64,000 bases of DNA from Nocardia brasiliensis IFM 10847 (GCF_000710915.1 NZ_BAUA01000181.1:1-64000), one strand, 5' to 3'. Shown: positions 42,109 to 51,320, numbered from the stretch's first letter. A program made the numbers and translations. Notes: a model not told the origin generated them from the letters alone.

Positions 42109-42585
42109 ATGACCGAGCGGCGCACCCCGCGCGGCCCGCGGCGGGGCCCGCGCCGCAATGGCAAACCGGGACAACCGAAGCCGAGGCCGCGGCCGTCGGT
42201 GGCCGAGCGACTGGACACCGTCGACAAGCTGCTTTCCGGCGCAGTCACCGACGCGGGCGGACTGTGGTCGCGGGCCACCGCGTGGATCTTGCGTATCGCG
42301 TTGGAACAGTCCGTGGACGAGCTGTGGGCCCGGGCGGCGCCCGCCCTGATGCGCTGTCCGATGCGCGCCCAGCTGATCGCGTTGCGGGCCTTCGCCGGAC
42401 CGGAGGTGGCGGCCCGGGTGGGTGTGCTGTGGGCCGCGCTGTCGCGCGCCGCGCACCACCACGATTACGAACTCGCCCCGAGCGTCACCGATCTGCGCCG
42501 CTGGCGTGAACAGACCGTGGCGCTCGCCGCCGACCTGGCCGCGGCCGGTGCGTCCGCGTCGAGGCCACCCCGGGGTGAGCTGTGA
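42109..42585 (+). CDS. Partner of the SMC-like ATPase, possible HEPN-like domain
   Basis: A 158-residue protein. The first ~33 residues are Arg/Pro/Lys-rich and disordered. The rest is all-helical (VDKLLSGAVTDAGGLWSRATAWILRIALEQ) and ends with LWAALSRAAHHHDYELAP. Arg113 and His118 fit the R-X4-H active-site pattern of HEPN ribonucleases. It starts 13 bp after the ATPase gene (a GTG at 42103 is an alternative), so the two are surely co-expressed. HEPN identity rests on one short motif and helical content, so it is tentative. Confidence 0.6.
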   Translation: MTERRTPRGPRRGPRRNGKPGQPKPRPRPSVAERLDTVDKLLSGAVTDAGGLWSRATAWILRIALEQSVDELWARAAPALMRCPMRAQLIALRAFAGPEVAARVGVLWAALSRAAHHHDYELAPSVTDLRRWREQTVALAADLAAAGASASRPPRGEL

Positions 42586-42611
42586 TCAGGGTGACGCGCG
42601 AGAATCAAGGG

Positions 42612-43001
42612 ATGAGTGGGACGCGGATGTGTCCGTGTGGCCGAGGCGAAGCCTTCGACGACTGCTGCGGGCCGGTGCTGAACGGGAAACGTGCGGCGGC
42701 GACCGCCGAGGCGTTGATGCGTTCGCGCTACACCGCATTCGCGGTGGGAGACACCGAATATCTGAAGCAGTCATGGCATCCGCGGACCCGGCCGGCGGAG
42801 GTGGACCTGGATCCGGGGCAGCGGTGGCTGTTCCTGGAGATCCTGCGCACCGCGGACGGCGGACTGTTCGACGAGTCCGGGCTGGTCGAGTTCGTCGCGC
42901 ACTACCGCGCGGACGGCACCCGCGGCTCGCTGCACGAGGTGAGCCGGTTCCTGCGCGCCGACGGGGCCTGGGTCTACCTGGACGGCGAGATCGAGGCCTG
43001 A
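42612..43001 (+). CDS. YchJ/UPF0225 family SEC-C protein
   Basis: A 129-residue protein with the SEC-C metal-binding motif CPCGRGEAFDDCCGP at the N-terminus, then ALMRSRYTAFAVGDTEYLKQSWHPRTRP and a C-terminal NTF2-like half (FVAHYRADGTRGSLHEVSRFLRADGAWVYLDG). This layout is typical of YchJ. The start is uncertain: ATG 42612 fits the family, while GTG 42582 overlaps the previous stop and ATG 42627 is also possible. Function in the family is not established. Confidence 0.82.
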   Translation: MSGTRMCPCGRGEAFDDCCGPVLNGKRAAATAEALMRSRYTAFAVGDTEYLKQSWHPRTRPAEVDLDPGQRWLFLEILRTADGGLFDESGLVEFVAHYRADGTRGSLHEVSRFLRADGAWVYLDGEIEA

Positions 43002-43017
43002 GGGTACGGTGACCGGC

Positions 43018-43293
43018 ATGCCGCGTGTCGCGATCGAATACTGCACCCAGTGCCGCTGGTTGCTGCGTGCCAGTTGGATGGCGCAGGAACTGCTGACCAC
43101 CTTCGCGGCCGAACTCGGTGAGGTGGCGCTGGTTCCGGGCACCGGCGGGGTCTTCCGGATCACCGTCGACGACGCTCAGGTGTGGGAACGCAAGGCGGAC
43201 GGCGGTTTTCCCGATATCGCGGTGCTCAAGCAACGGGTACGCGATCGGGTCGCGCCCGAACGTGATCTCGGCCACGCCGATCGCCGCGACTGA
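43018..43293 (+). CDS. SelT/SelW/SelH-like (Rdx) redox protein
   Basis: A 91-residue thioredoxin-like-fold protein. It opens PRVAIEYCTQCRWLLRASWMAQELLTTF, with CxxC at the site where selenoproteins have CxxU. GGVFRITVDDAQVWERKADGGFPD is the second conserved block. It starts 16 bp after the YchJ-like gene and is likely co-transcribed with it. A redox role is inferred from the family. Confidence 0.88.
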   Translation: MPRVAIEYCTQCRWLLRASWMAQELLTTFAAELGEVALVPGTGGVFRITVDDAQVWERKADGGFPDIAVLKQRVRDRVAPERDLGHADRRD

Positions 43294-43311
43294 ACCGCCG
43301 CCGCGCCGGGT

Positions 43312-43533
43312 TCAGGCGCAGCAACCGCCGCCGCAGCAGCCGCCGGACGGCCCCGGCGCCGGACTCGGCGTCGCCGCCGCGCCACCCCGGCTGACCGTGC
43401 CAAATGTGGTCAGCAGCTTGACTGTGTCGGCGTGGCCGCTCGGGCAGGACGCCGGCGCCGACGACTCCGCCATCGGGCGGTTCATCTCGAAGGTGTCCCC
43501 GCAACTGCGGCACCGATAGCTGTAACTCGGCAT
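43312..43533 (-). CDS. FmdB-family zinc-ribbon protein with Cys-rich tail
   Basis: A 73-residue protein starting MPSYSYRCRSCGDTFEMNRPM. The first metal pair is CRSC; the second knuckle has only one Cys (CPSGH), with His perhaps completing the site. It ends in GGCCGGGCCA, four further cysteines. It is a second FmdB-like protein in the window, here unlinked to an amidase. It converges with the SelT/W-like gene 18 bp away. Function unknown; the tail may bind metal. Confidence 0.8.
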   Translation of the reverse strand: MPSYSYRCRSCGDTFEMNRPMAESSAPASCPSGHADTVKLLTTFGTVSRGGAAATPSPAPGPSGGCCGGGCCA

Positions 43534-43683
43534 CGGTAAAGCGTACCGCCACGGTCTCATAATGGTGCGTCGCACGTTTACACCGTCAGGATGGACGTAC
43601 TCTCGAAGAAGAGATCACGAGGTGCGGGACCCGCTGGAGCAAACCGGCAGCACACCAACGGGTCGCTGGTGGGAGGTGCGAAC

Positions 43684-45282
43684 ATGGGCACACAGTTCGA
43701 GACAGCACCGGACTGGGAGGTGCGCGGCGCCGAGCCAGTGGTCGCCACGGCCGCGGGAAAAGTGCGCGGACGCTGGGACGGACCGGTCGCCTACTGGCGC
43801 AGCATCCCCTACGCCGCCGCGCCGAGCGGGGCCGACCGCTTCCGGCCGCCGCTGCCCGCGCCGAGCTGGGACGGTATCCGCGACTGCGCCGCGTTCGGTG
43901 AGATCGCACCGCAGACCATGGGCAATATGGTCCCGGTCGATTCGGACCTGCGGATGGGCGAGGACTGCCTGTGGCTGAACGTGTGGGCGCCCCGGCGCGC
44001 GGACGGCGAGGCGATCGAGCCGTTCGATTCGGGTGAACCGCGCCCGGTCCTGGTCTGGCTGCACGGCGGCGCCTACTGCCTCGGCACCGCGGCCCAGGGC
44101 ATCTACGACGGCCGCAAACTCGCCGAGACCGGTGACGTCGTGGTGGTCACGGTCAACTATCGGCTCGGTGCGCTCGGCTTCCTCGATCTGTCCTCGCTGC
44201 CCGGTCCGTTCACCCCGAATCTCGGTCTGCACGATCAGATCGCCGCGTTGGCCTGGGTGCGCGACAACATCGCCGCGTTCGGTGGCGACCCGGGCAACGT
44301 CACGCTGTTCGGCGAATCCTCCGGCGCGGGCTGTGTCACGGCATTGCTCACCTCACCGAGCGCGGCCGGGCTGTTCCACAAGGCGATCGTGCAGAGCCCG
44401 CCCGCGACCACGGTGTTCGGCAAGGATCGCGCGGCCGGGGTGGCCCGGCGCTTCCTGGAACTGCTGGAGCTGCCCGCCTCGCGCGCGGTAGAACTGCTCG
44501 ACTGGCCGATCGAGAAGATCGTCGAGGTGGCGGGGATCCTGCTGGACGAGATTCCGCTGAAGGAGCCGGGCCGGCTGGCCGCGGCGCCGGTGGTGGACGG
44601 CGACCTGCTACCGACCTACCCGATCGATCGGTTCCAGCACGGCCGCTCGCATCGGGTGCCGCTGATGATCGGCACCAACAAGGACGAGGCATCGCTGTTC
44701 CGGGTGTTCCGCTCGCCGATCATGCCGGTGACCCCGGACGCGGTGAACGCGATGCTCAACGACGTGGCGGCCGCTCACCCCGAATGGTCACACGAGCGGA
44801 TCGCCGAGATCACCTCGGCCTACCCCGATCTCGACAAGACCCGGGGCGCGCTGGCCATGTCCGGCGACGCCGCGTTCCGGATGCCGGCGCACTGGGTCGC
44901 CGACGCGCACGCCCAGCACTCGCCGACCTGGATGTACCGGTTCGATCATGCGACGCCGATGCTGCGCGCGGCCCGGGTCGGTGCCGGGCACGCCACCGAA
45001 TTGCCTTATGTGTTCGGCAATTTCGGCTCGTTCAATCATGATCCGACGTTCTGGCTCGGTGGTCGCAAGGTGGCCATGGAGGTGTCGGGGCGGATGATGC
45101 GGCGCTGGCTCGCGTTCGCCACGCACGGCGTCCCGGCCGCGCTCGACGGTTCCAAGCATTGGCCGCCGTACCGTCCGTCGACGCGGACCACGCTGCTGAT
45201 CGACACCGTCGACCGGGTGGTCGACAACCCGGACCGCGACCTGCACACCGCGTGGGGCGAACAGGCCGTCGGCTTCAGCTGA
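43684..45282 (+). CDS. Type B carboxylesterase/lipase
   Basis: A 532-residue alpha/beta-hydrolase of the carboxylesterase B family. The oxyanion loop is WLHGGAYCLG, the nucleophile Ser is in GESSGAG, the acid Glu in GTNKDEAS and the His in GAGHATELPYVF. The N-terminus has GKVRGRWDGPVAYWRSIPYAAAP and EDCLWLNVWAP. No signal peptide is seen, so it is cytosolic. ATG 43684 with GGGAGG upstream was chosen over an in-frame ATG at 43591. Substrate not predictable. Confidence 0.9.
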   Translation: MGTQFETAPDWEVRGAEPVVATAAGKVRGRWDGPVAYWRSIPYAAAPSGADRFRPPLPAPSWDGIRDCAAFGEIAPQTMGNMVPVDSDLRMGEDCLWLNVWAPRRADGEAIEPFDSGEPRPVLVWLHGGAYCLGTAAQGIYDGRKLAETGDVVVVTVNYRLGALGFLDLSSLPGPFTPNLGLHDQIAALAWVRDNIAAFGGDPGNVTLFGESSGAGCVTALLTSPSAAGLFHKAIVQSPPATTVFGKDRAAGVARRFLELLELPASRAVELLDWPIEKIVEVAGILLDEIPLKEPGRLAAAPVVDGDLLPTYPIDRFQHGRSHRVPLMIGTNKDEASLFRVFRSPIMPVTPDAVNAMLNDVAAAHPEWSHERIAEITSAYPDLDKTRGALAMSGDAAFRMPAHWVADAHAQHSPTWMYRFDHATPMLRAARVGAGHATELPYVFGNFGSFNHDPTFWLGGRKVAMEVSGRMMRRWLAFATHGVPAALDGSKHWPPYRPSTRTTLLIDTVDRVVDNPDRDLHTAWGEQAVGFS

Positions 45283-45291
45283 GTTCGCCCG

Positions 45292-45624
45292 CTACGCGGG
45301 CAACTGGCTGTACCCGAACACGTTGATGAAGTAATTGCCCGGGATCAGCTGGTTCATGGCGTGCCATTGGCCGCCGGGATCGCGCTGGTAGTAGCTCACG
45401 CCGAGGGAACCCGCGTCATAACAGACGATGTCGGCGGTGCCGAACGGGCTCCAATACGTGCTCGTGCCCGGGCGGCCGAATTCCAGCGGCGTGCTGAACA
45501 GGTGGCTGCACGGGGTGATGCTCGGTTCGTAGATCGAGGGCGCCGCCACGGCGGACGGCGCGAATCCTATTGCACAGCCCGCGAATACGGCGGCGGCCAG
45601 CACGCGGGGGGCGAATTTCCTCAT
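45292..45624 (-). CDS. Small secreted protein
   Basis: A 110-residue preprotein with a classic signal peptide (MRKFAPRVLAAAVFAGC, cleavage after SAVAA). The mature part of about 80 residues is aromatic-rich (STYWSPFGTADIVCYDAGSLGVSYYQ) with two cysteines, probably a disulfide. GAGGAGA precedes the ATG at 45624. It converges with the esterase gene; a short GCCCGC/GCGGGC hairpin lies between them. No known family recognised. Confidence 0.72.
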   Translation of the reverse strand: MRKFAPRVLAAAVFAGCAIGFAPSAVAAPSIYEPSITPCSHLFSTPLEFGRPGTSTYWSPFGTADIVCYDAGSLGVSYYQRDPGGQWHAMNQLIPGNYFINVFGYSQLPA

Positions 45625-45775
45625 CGAAATCTCTCCTCGGCTCTTGCGATCGGTGAACAGTGCGCACACGCGGTGATCCCGCGGCGCGCGCCACGAGACC
45701 CCGCGCTGCACCCTGCCAGACCGGTCGTCGCCGCGGAAGGCGGTTCGCCCGGTAGCTTTTCGGGCCGGCGGACGC

Positions 45776-46855
45776 TCAGACGTCGGTGGAGAAGCGGATA
45801 CCGCCGTCGGGAATCTCGACGCCAGGCCAGACCCGGGCGCCGCGTAGTAGCTCGCAGCGGGCACCCACCTGCGCGCCGTCGCCGATGACGCCGTCGCGCA
45901 CCAGCGCGCGCGGACCGATCCGGGCGCCGAAGCCGATGATCGAGCGCTCGACCGTCGCCCCCGCTTCGATGACCGCGCCGTCGAAGATGACCGCGCCGTC
46001 GAGCCGGGCGCCCGCGCCGACCTCGGCCCCGCGACCGACGACGGTGCCCCCGATGAGCAGCGCGCCCGGTGCGACGCCCGCGCCCGGGTGGACGAGCGAT
46101 TCGCCGCGCTGGCCGGGCAGCGCGGGCGACGGGGCGATACCGCGGACCAGATCGGCGGAGCCGCGCACGAAGTCCTCGGGGGTGCCCATATCGCGCCAGT
46201 AGGAGGAGTCGACGTGCCCCTGCACGCGCGCGCCCTCGGCGAGCAACGACGGGAACACCTCGCGCTCCACCGACACCGGGCGTCCGGACGGGATCTTCTC
46301 GATGTATTCGCGCCGGAAGACGTAGCAGCCCGCGTTGATCTGATCGGTCGGCGGATCCTGCGTCTTCTCCAGGAACGCGGTGACCCGGCCGTCCGCGTCG
46401 GTCGGCACACAGCCGAAGGCGCGCGGATCACTGACCCGGACCAGGTGCAGCGTCACGTCGGCATCGGTGGACTCGTGCGTGTCGAGCACCGCGCCGAGTT
46501 CGGTGCCGCCGAGCACGTCGCCGTTGAACACCATCACGGTGTCGGCGCGCAGCTTGGGCAGCACGTTGCGGATGCCGCCGCCGGTGCCGAGCGGCTCGGT
46601 CTCGGTGACGTATTCGATGTCGAGGCCGAGCTCGGCGCCGTCACCGAAATGCTCCTCGAACACCTCCGCCTTGAACGAGGTGCCGAGCACGACGTGGGTG
46701 ATGCCTGCGTCCGCGATGCGGGCGAGCAGATGCGTCAGGAACGGCAGCCCGGCCGTCGGCAGCATCGGCTTCGGTGCCGAGAGGGTCAGCGGGCGCAGCC
46801 GCGTCCCCTGCCCGCCCACCAGGATCACGGCGTCGGTGCCTGCATTTCCTGCCAT
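45776..46855 (-). CDS. manC: Mannose-1-phosphate guanylyltransferase
   Basis: A 359-residue nucleotidyltransferase making GDP-mannose for mannolipids and glycan synthesis. The pyrophosphorylase motif is ILVGGQGTRLRPLT with PKPMLP, and the metal Asp is in VFNGDVLGG. A C-terminal left-handed beta-helix has hexapeptide repeats (IIGFGARIGPRALVRDGVIGDGAQVGARC). It matches M. tuberculosis Rv3264c in order and length; that gene is also called manB in some annotations. It follows wbbL on the same strand after 182 bp. Confidence 0.9.
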   Translation of the reverse strand: MAGNAGTDAVILVGGQGTRLRPLTLSAPKPMLPTAGLPFLTHLLARIADAGITHVVLGTSFKAEVFEEHFGDGAELGLDIEYVTETEPLGTGGGIRNVLPKLRADTVMVFNGDVLGGTELGAVLDTHESTDADVTLHLVRVSDPRAFGCVPTDADGRVTAFLEKTQDPPTDQINAGCYVFRREYIEKIPSGRPVSVEREVFPSLLAEGARVQGHVDSSYWRDMGTPEDFVRGSADLVRGIAPSPALPGQRGESLVHPGAGVAPGALLIGGTVVGRGAEVGAGARLDGAVIFDGAVIEAGATVERSIIGFGARIGPRALVRDGVIGDGAQVGARCELLRGARVWPGVEIPDGGIRFSTDV

Positions 46856-47037
46856 TCAAGGTCCCCTGTTCACAGTGGATCGAATATTGCGCGCGCCGAG
46901 GTTCGGCCCGCCTGAGGTGCACCGGGCCGCCGTGCACGACGGCCCTGCGCCATTGTCGCTCAGCAACCGCCGAATCGATGAGTTTTCCCAGGTCTGCCGC
47001 TCAGCTGCCCGGTATCGGTATACCCGTTTCGCGCGCT

Positions 47038-47940
47038 CTAGACCGGGTGGCCCGCTTCCCGCGCCTGTTGGCGCAGCGCCGATCGAACCGCAATCCGGGA
47101 GCGCACCGCAAGTCCGGCGCGCAGCGCCAGCCGCAGCGGCAGCTGCCACCAGTGCGGGTGCCGGTCGGCCTGGAAGCGGTAGGCGCTGGCGTGGTGGGCG
47201 GGCAGCATCTTCTCCGGGTGCCGTCCCGCGGCGTGCCCCTTGGCGTGGGTGACCTCGGCCGAGGGCACGAACACGTTGTGCCAGCCCGCCTTGCCCATCC
47301 GGTCGCCGAAGTCGACGTCCTCCATGTACATGAAGTAGCGCGAGTCGAAACCGTCGATCGAATCGAAGGCCGCGCGCCGCACCAGCAGGCAGGAGCCGGA
47401 CAGCCAGCCGACCGCACGCTCGGAGATCTCCTCGTTCTCCTGCCGGTAACGACGGGTCCACGGGTTCGTCTTCCACACCGTGCCGAGGATCGCGTGCCCC
47501 GCGCCGTCGAGCAGTCCGGGCACCCGGCGCGCCGACGGGTAGACGCTGCCGTCCGGTTCCAGCACCAGCGGGCCCACCGCGCCGGCCCGCGGCCAGCGCT
47601 GCGCGGCCGCGAGCAACTGGTCGATGGCGTCGGTGCCCCAGCGGATGTCGGGGTTGGCGATCACGATGAATTCGATGGCCGGATCGATCTCGGCGACGGC
47701 GCGGTTGATCGCGCCGCCGTAGCCGATGTTGCCGCCGGTGCGTAGCAGTCGCACGTGCGAGTTGGCCTCGGCGACCAGCTCCGGCACTCCGTCGGTGGAG
47801 CCGTTGTCGGCGAGGATCACCTGTGGCTTCTCGGTCGTGGCGTCGGCGAGCGTGGTGATGAAGTGCTCGAGGTGTTCGCCGGGTGAATAGGTCACCGTGA
47901 CGACGGCCAGGCCCGCGCTGGCGGAATCGGAATCACTCAC
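47038..47940 (-). CDS. wbbL: Rhamnosyltransferase WbbL, arabinogalactan linker
   Basis: A 300-residue GT2 glycosyltransferase that adds rhamnose to GlcNAc-PP-decaprenol, building the peptidoglycan-arabinogalactan linker of mycolic-acid bacteria. It opens AVVTVTYSPGEHLEHF, has GGNIGYGGAINR, the metal-binding NPDI and the acceptor motif FDSRYFMYMEDVDFGDRMGKAG. Length equals M. tuberculosis WbbL1 within a residue. GTG 47940 overlaps the rmlD stop by 8 bp, so the two are coupled. The enzyme is essential in mycobacteria. Confidence 0.93.
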   Translation of the reverse strand: MSDSDSASAGLAVVTVTYSPGEHLEHFITTLADATTEKPQVILADNGSTDGVPELVAEANSHVRLLRTGGNIGYGGAINRAVAEIDPAIEFIVIANPDIRWGTDAIDQLLAAAQRWPRAGAVGPLVLEPDGSVYPSARRVPGLLDGAGHAILGTVWKTNPWTRRYRQENEEISERAVGWLSGSCLLVRRAAFDSIDGFDSRYFMYMEDVDFGDRMGKAGWHNVFVPSAEVTHAKGHAAGRHPEKMLPAHHASAYRFQADRHPHWWQLPLRLALRAGLAVRSRIAVRSALRQQAREAGHPV

Positions 47941-48844
47941 GGCCGCTGAGCCTAGTGGTCGCGGCCGGACCCAGTCCATCGGACGAGCGGGACAGCGCCT
48001 CGTCCAGCGCGGCTCGCCAAGGACGCAACGGGGTGAGCCCCGCGTCGTGCCAGGCGCGCGGCGACAACACCGAATATGGCGGGCGCCGTGCGGGTCTCGG
48101 ATACGCCGACGAATCGCACGGGCGCACCCGGGCCGGGTCGGCGCCCACCGCCGCGAACACCGCGCGCGCGAGCTCGAACCAGCTGGCCTGTCCGGCGTTG
48201 GTGGCGTGCAACAGGCGCGGGGCGTCGGGCCGTCCGGCCAGTTCCAGCAGCGCGGCGGCGAGATCGGCGGCGTAGGTGGGGGATCCGAGTTGGTCGTCCA
48301 CCACGTCGACGGTGTCGCGTTCGCGTTCCAGCCGCCGCATGGTGGCGACGAAATCGCTTCCGTGCCCGGTGTATACCCAGGCGGTGCGCACCACGTGCGC
48401 CTGCGGCGCGAGCGTCAGCACGGCCTTCTCACCCGCGAGTTTGGACTGTCCGTAGACCGTGACCGGCCCGGTCGGGTCGGTCGTCTCGTAGGGGCGCTCG
48501 CCGGTCCCCGCGAAAACGTAGTCGGTGGAGACGTGGATCAGCCGCGCCTCGGCCCTGGCGCAGGCGGCCGCGAGCACGGCCGGTCCGGTCTCGTTGCCCG
48601 CGAACGCCGCGGCGACCTCGGTCTCGGCCTGATCGACCGCGGTGTAGGCGGCGCAGTTGAGCACCACCGACCCCGGCGGGAGCGCGGCGGCGACCGCGTC
48701 CGGGTCGGTGATGTCCAGATCGGCGCGGCTCAGGCCGCGGGCGCCGGGTGCGAGCCGGAGCAATTCCCGCCCGAGCTGTCCGCGGGCTCCTGTCACGACC
48801 AGACTCGCGGGTGCGACGGGGCCGGGCGGTGTCGAGGTCGTCAC
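47933..48844 (-). CDS. rmlD: dTDP-4-dehydrorhamnose reductase
   Basis: A 303-residue short-chain reductase that makes dTDP-L-rhamnose, the donor used by WbbL. The Rossmann motif is VVTGARGQLGREL, the catalytic pair YxxxK is in VYGQSKLAGEKAVL and the family STDYVFAG is present. GTG 48844 gives a length like M. tuberculosis RmlD; upstream GTG 48886 is possible, as no strong ribosome site supports either. It is divergent from the LCP gene across 259 bp. Confidence 0.92.
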   Translation of the reverse strand: MTTSTPPGPVAPASLVVTGARGQLGRELLRLAPGARGLSRADLDITDPDAVAAALPPGSVVLNCAAYTAVDQAETEVAAAFAGNETGPAVLAAACARAEARLIHVSTDYVFAGTGERPYETTDPTGPVTVYGQSKLAGEKAVLTLAPQAHVVRTAWVYTGHGSDFVATMRRLERERDTVDVVDDQLGSPTYAADLAAALLELAGRPDAPRLLHATNAGQASWFELARAVFAAVGADPARVRPCDSSAYPRPARRPPYSVLSPRAWHDAGLTPLRPWRAALDEALSRSSDGLGPAATTRLSGRE

Positions 48845-49103
48845 AGTTGTCAAGTCTGGCACGCGGGCAGGGGCACGCCGCCACACCTGCGGATTGCCGG
48901 TCGGACCGGCGGGATTCGTTAGCCTTCGAACAGGCGCCCCCGACTCGCGTGCGTGGCGCGGCGATGTTTGCCAAATGGTTGCGGGGGTTATGGAAAGGTG
49001 GGGTGGTCGAGCACACCGCGTGGCGGAAGCAGACCCAGAGCGTGTCGAAAGGATGTCGAGTTGTCGAGAGGTTGCAGGTTAGCCGCGGCGCGGAAGGTGC
49101 ACG

Positions 49104-50579
49104 GTGACCCGGCCGCGCGGCGCTGAATCGCCGCTGCCCGCCGGTGGTCCGCTGCGCGCGCTGGCCGCGGCGGTCGCCGTCGTGGTGTTCGTCATCACCG
49201 GTTTCGCCTGGCACAGCGTCGACAGTCTGATCTCCAATATCGAGCGCATCGGCGGGCTCGGACTCGGCGGCGGCCGGGACGGCGCCGTGGACATCCTGCT
49301 CGTCGGCGTGGACAGTCGCACCGACGCGCACGGCAATCCGCTCAGCGACCGGGAACGCGCGATGCTGCACGCGGGCGACGAGGTGGGCACGAACACCGAC
49401 ACCATCGTGCTGATCCGGGTGCCGAACGACGGACGCTCCGCGACCGCGATCTCGATCCCGCGCGACTCCTACGTCGACATCCCCGATCTGGGCAAGGGCA
49501 AGATCAATTCGGCCTACGGCGCCACCAAGGAGACCCAGCGGCTGAAGCTGATCAACCAGGGCGTCGCGGAGGACGAGGCGGACAAGCAGTCCACCAAGGC
49601 GGGCCGCCAGGCGCTGATCAAGTCCGTCGCCAATCTCACCGGCATCAGCGTCGACCACTACGCCGAGGTGAGCCTGCTCGGTTTCGTGCTGCTCACCGAT
49701 GCCGTCGGCGGCGTCGAGGTGTGCTTGAACAACCCGGTCGACGAGTGGATGTCGGGTGCCGACTTCCCGGCCGGGCGCCAGCGCCTGGACGGTCCCGCGG
49801 CGTTGAGCTTCGTGCGGCAGCGGCACAATCTGCCGCGCGGCGACCTGGACCGGATCGTGCGCCAGCAGGTGTTCATGGCCCAGCTCGTCGGGCAGGTGCT
49901 CAGCGCGAAGACCCTCAGCAATCCGGGACGGATGAAGCAGCTCAGCGACGCCGTCGGGCGCACGGTGGTGCTCGACGACGACTGGGACGTGCTCGCGTTC
50001 CTGCAGCAGTTGCAAGATCTTTCGGGCGGTCAGGTGAAGTTCGAGACCATTCCGGTCACCGATCTGAACTACATGACCTCGGGCGGCGAATCGGTGGTGC
50101 GGGTCGATCCCGCCGCGGTCAAGTCGTATGTGTCGTCGCTGGTCGACGGCAAGGCCGACGAGACGGCCGCCGAGCCCGCCCTGGATCCGGCCACGGTGAC
50201 CGTCAGCGTGTACAACGCCAGCGGTATCGGCGGCCTGGCGGGCAAGGTGGCACAGGCGTTGACCGGCAAGGGCTTTCACGAGGGGCTGGTGGGCAATTAC
50301 ACCGGCCCGAACGTGACGGGCAGCCGGGTGCTCGCCGCGAACACCGGCGACGCCAAGGCCAAGGCGGTGGCGAAGGCGCTCGGCGGCCTGCCGGTGCTCA
50401 CCGACTCCACCCTGTCCCCGGATTCGGTGAGCGTCGTGCTGGCGAACGACTATTCTGGTCCGGGCTCGGCGGCTGGGAGCATGTTCGACTTCTCCGGAAC
50501 GTCGAGCGCCACCGCCACGCCAGTCCCGCCCGCCCCACCGATCGACGCAGGCCAGAACGGACCGAAATGCGTGAACTAG
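49104..50579 (+). CDS. LytR-CpsA-Psr family ligase with LytR_C domain
   Basis: A 491-residue membrane-anchored enzyme, related to M. tuberculosis Rv3267. An N-terminal helix (ALAAAVAVVVFVITGFAW) precedes the LCP domain with DILLVGVDSR, SIPRDSYVDIPDLGKGKINSAYG and LSFVRQRHNLPRGDLDRI, the arginines contacting polyprenyl-diphosphate. A LytR_C domain (VTVSVYNASGIGGLAGKVAQAL) and a Pro-rich tail follow. LCP enzymes attach arabinogalactan to peptidoglycan outside the membrane. It lies next to the linker genes it would serve. GTG start at 49104. Confidence 0.93.
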   Translation: MTRPRGAESPLPAGGPLRALAAAVAVVVFVITGFAWHSVDSLISNIERIGGLGLGGGRDGAVDILLVGVDSRTDAHGNPLSDRERAMLHAGDEVGTNTDTIVLIRVPNDGRSATAISIPRDSYVDIPDLGKGKINSAYGATKETQRLKLINQGVAEDEADKQSTKAGRQALIKSVANLTGISVDHYAEVSLLGFVLLTDAVGGVEVCLNNPVDEWMSGADFPAGRQRLDGPAALSFVRQRHNLPRGDLDRIVRQQVFMAQLVGQVLSAKTLSNPGRMKQLSDAVGRTVVLDDDWDVLAFLQQLQDLSGGQVKFETIPVTDLNYMTSGGESVVRVDPAAVKSYVSSLVDGKADETAAEPALDPATVTVSVYNASGIGGLAGKVAQALTGKGFHEGLVGNYTGPNVTGSRVLAANTGDAKAKAVAKALGGLPVLTDSTLSPDSVSVVLANDYSGPGSAAGSMFDFSGTSSATATPVPPAPPIDAGQNGPKCVN

Positions 50580-50597
50580 ACAGGCGTGAATCAGTCG

Positions 50598-51320
50598 ATG
50601 CGTGAATTCCAAGAGTCGCTCACCCTGACCGAGCGGGTGCTCGACCCGATTCTCGAGCGTGAGCCGGCCGGCCCGCGCGTCACCTACTACGACGACGCCA
50701 CCGGCGCCCGGATCGAACTGTCCGGGCTGACCCTGGCGAACTGGGCCGCCAAGACGGCCAACCTGATCAGGGACGAATTCGGGCTCAGCCCCGGCGCCCG
50801 GATCGCGGTGCTGCTGCCCGCGCACTGGCAGACCGCCGCCGTGCTGCTCGGTTGCTGGTGGGCGGGTACCGAGGTGGTGCTGCGGCCCGACGACGACGCC
50901 GAACTCGCCCTGGTGACGCCCGACCGGCTCGACGACACCCAGCAGGTCGCCGAGGTCGCGGCGCTGTCGCTGGACGCGCTCGGCGCCCCGGTGCGCGATC
51001 TCCCGATCGGCGTGACCGACTTCGCCACCTCGGTACGCGTGCACGGCGACCAGTTCCGGCCCGCGGGCGCGGGCGCGGCGCTCGACGGCATGACCGTCCC
51101 GGAGGTCCTCGCCGAGGCGAAGAAATCCGCTATGCGCCAAGGCATTTCCGAAGGCGACCGGGTGCTGTCCAGCACGTCGTGGGACACCCCCGCCGAGCTG
51201 ATCGACGGTTTCGTCGCCGTACTGGCCGCGGGCGCGAGCCTGGTCCAGGTCGCCAATCCCGATCCGGCGCTGCGCGAGCGGCGCATCGAATCGGAGAAGG
51301 TCACCGCGCAGCGCGGGTGA
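50598..51320 (+). CDS. TIGR03089 family protein
   Basis: A 240-residue protein resembling the N-terminal part of acyl-adenylate enzymes but lacking the ATP-binding core. It reads ITLTLANWAAKTANLIRDE-like text (LTLANWAAKTANLIRDEFG) and ILLPAHWQTAAVLLGCWWAG. It corresponds to M. tuberculosis Rv3268, in the same place after the LCP gene. A GTG at 50586 is an alternative start. It is a conserved companion of cell-wall genes with unknown function. Confidence 0.82.
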   Translation: MREFQESLTLTERVLDPILEREPAGPRVTYYDDATGARIELSGLTLANWAAKTANLIRDEFGLSPGARIAVLLPAHWQTAAVLLGCWWAGTEVVLRPDDDAELALVTPDRLDDTQQVAEVAALSLDALGAPVRDLPIGVTDFATSVRVHGDQFRPAGAGAALDGMTVPEVLAEAKKSAMRQGISEGDRVLSSTSWDTPAELIDGFVAVLAAGASLVQVANPDPALRERRIESEKVTAQRG

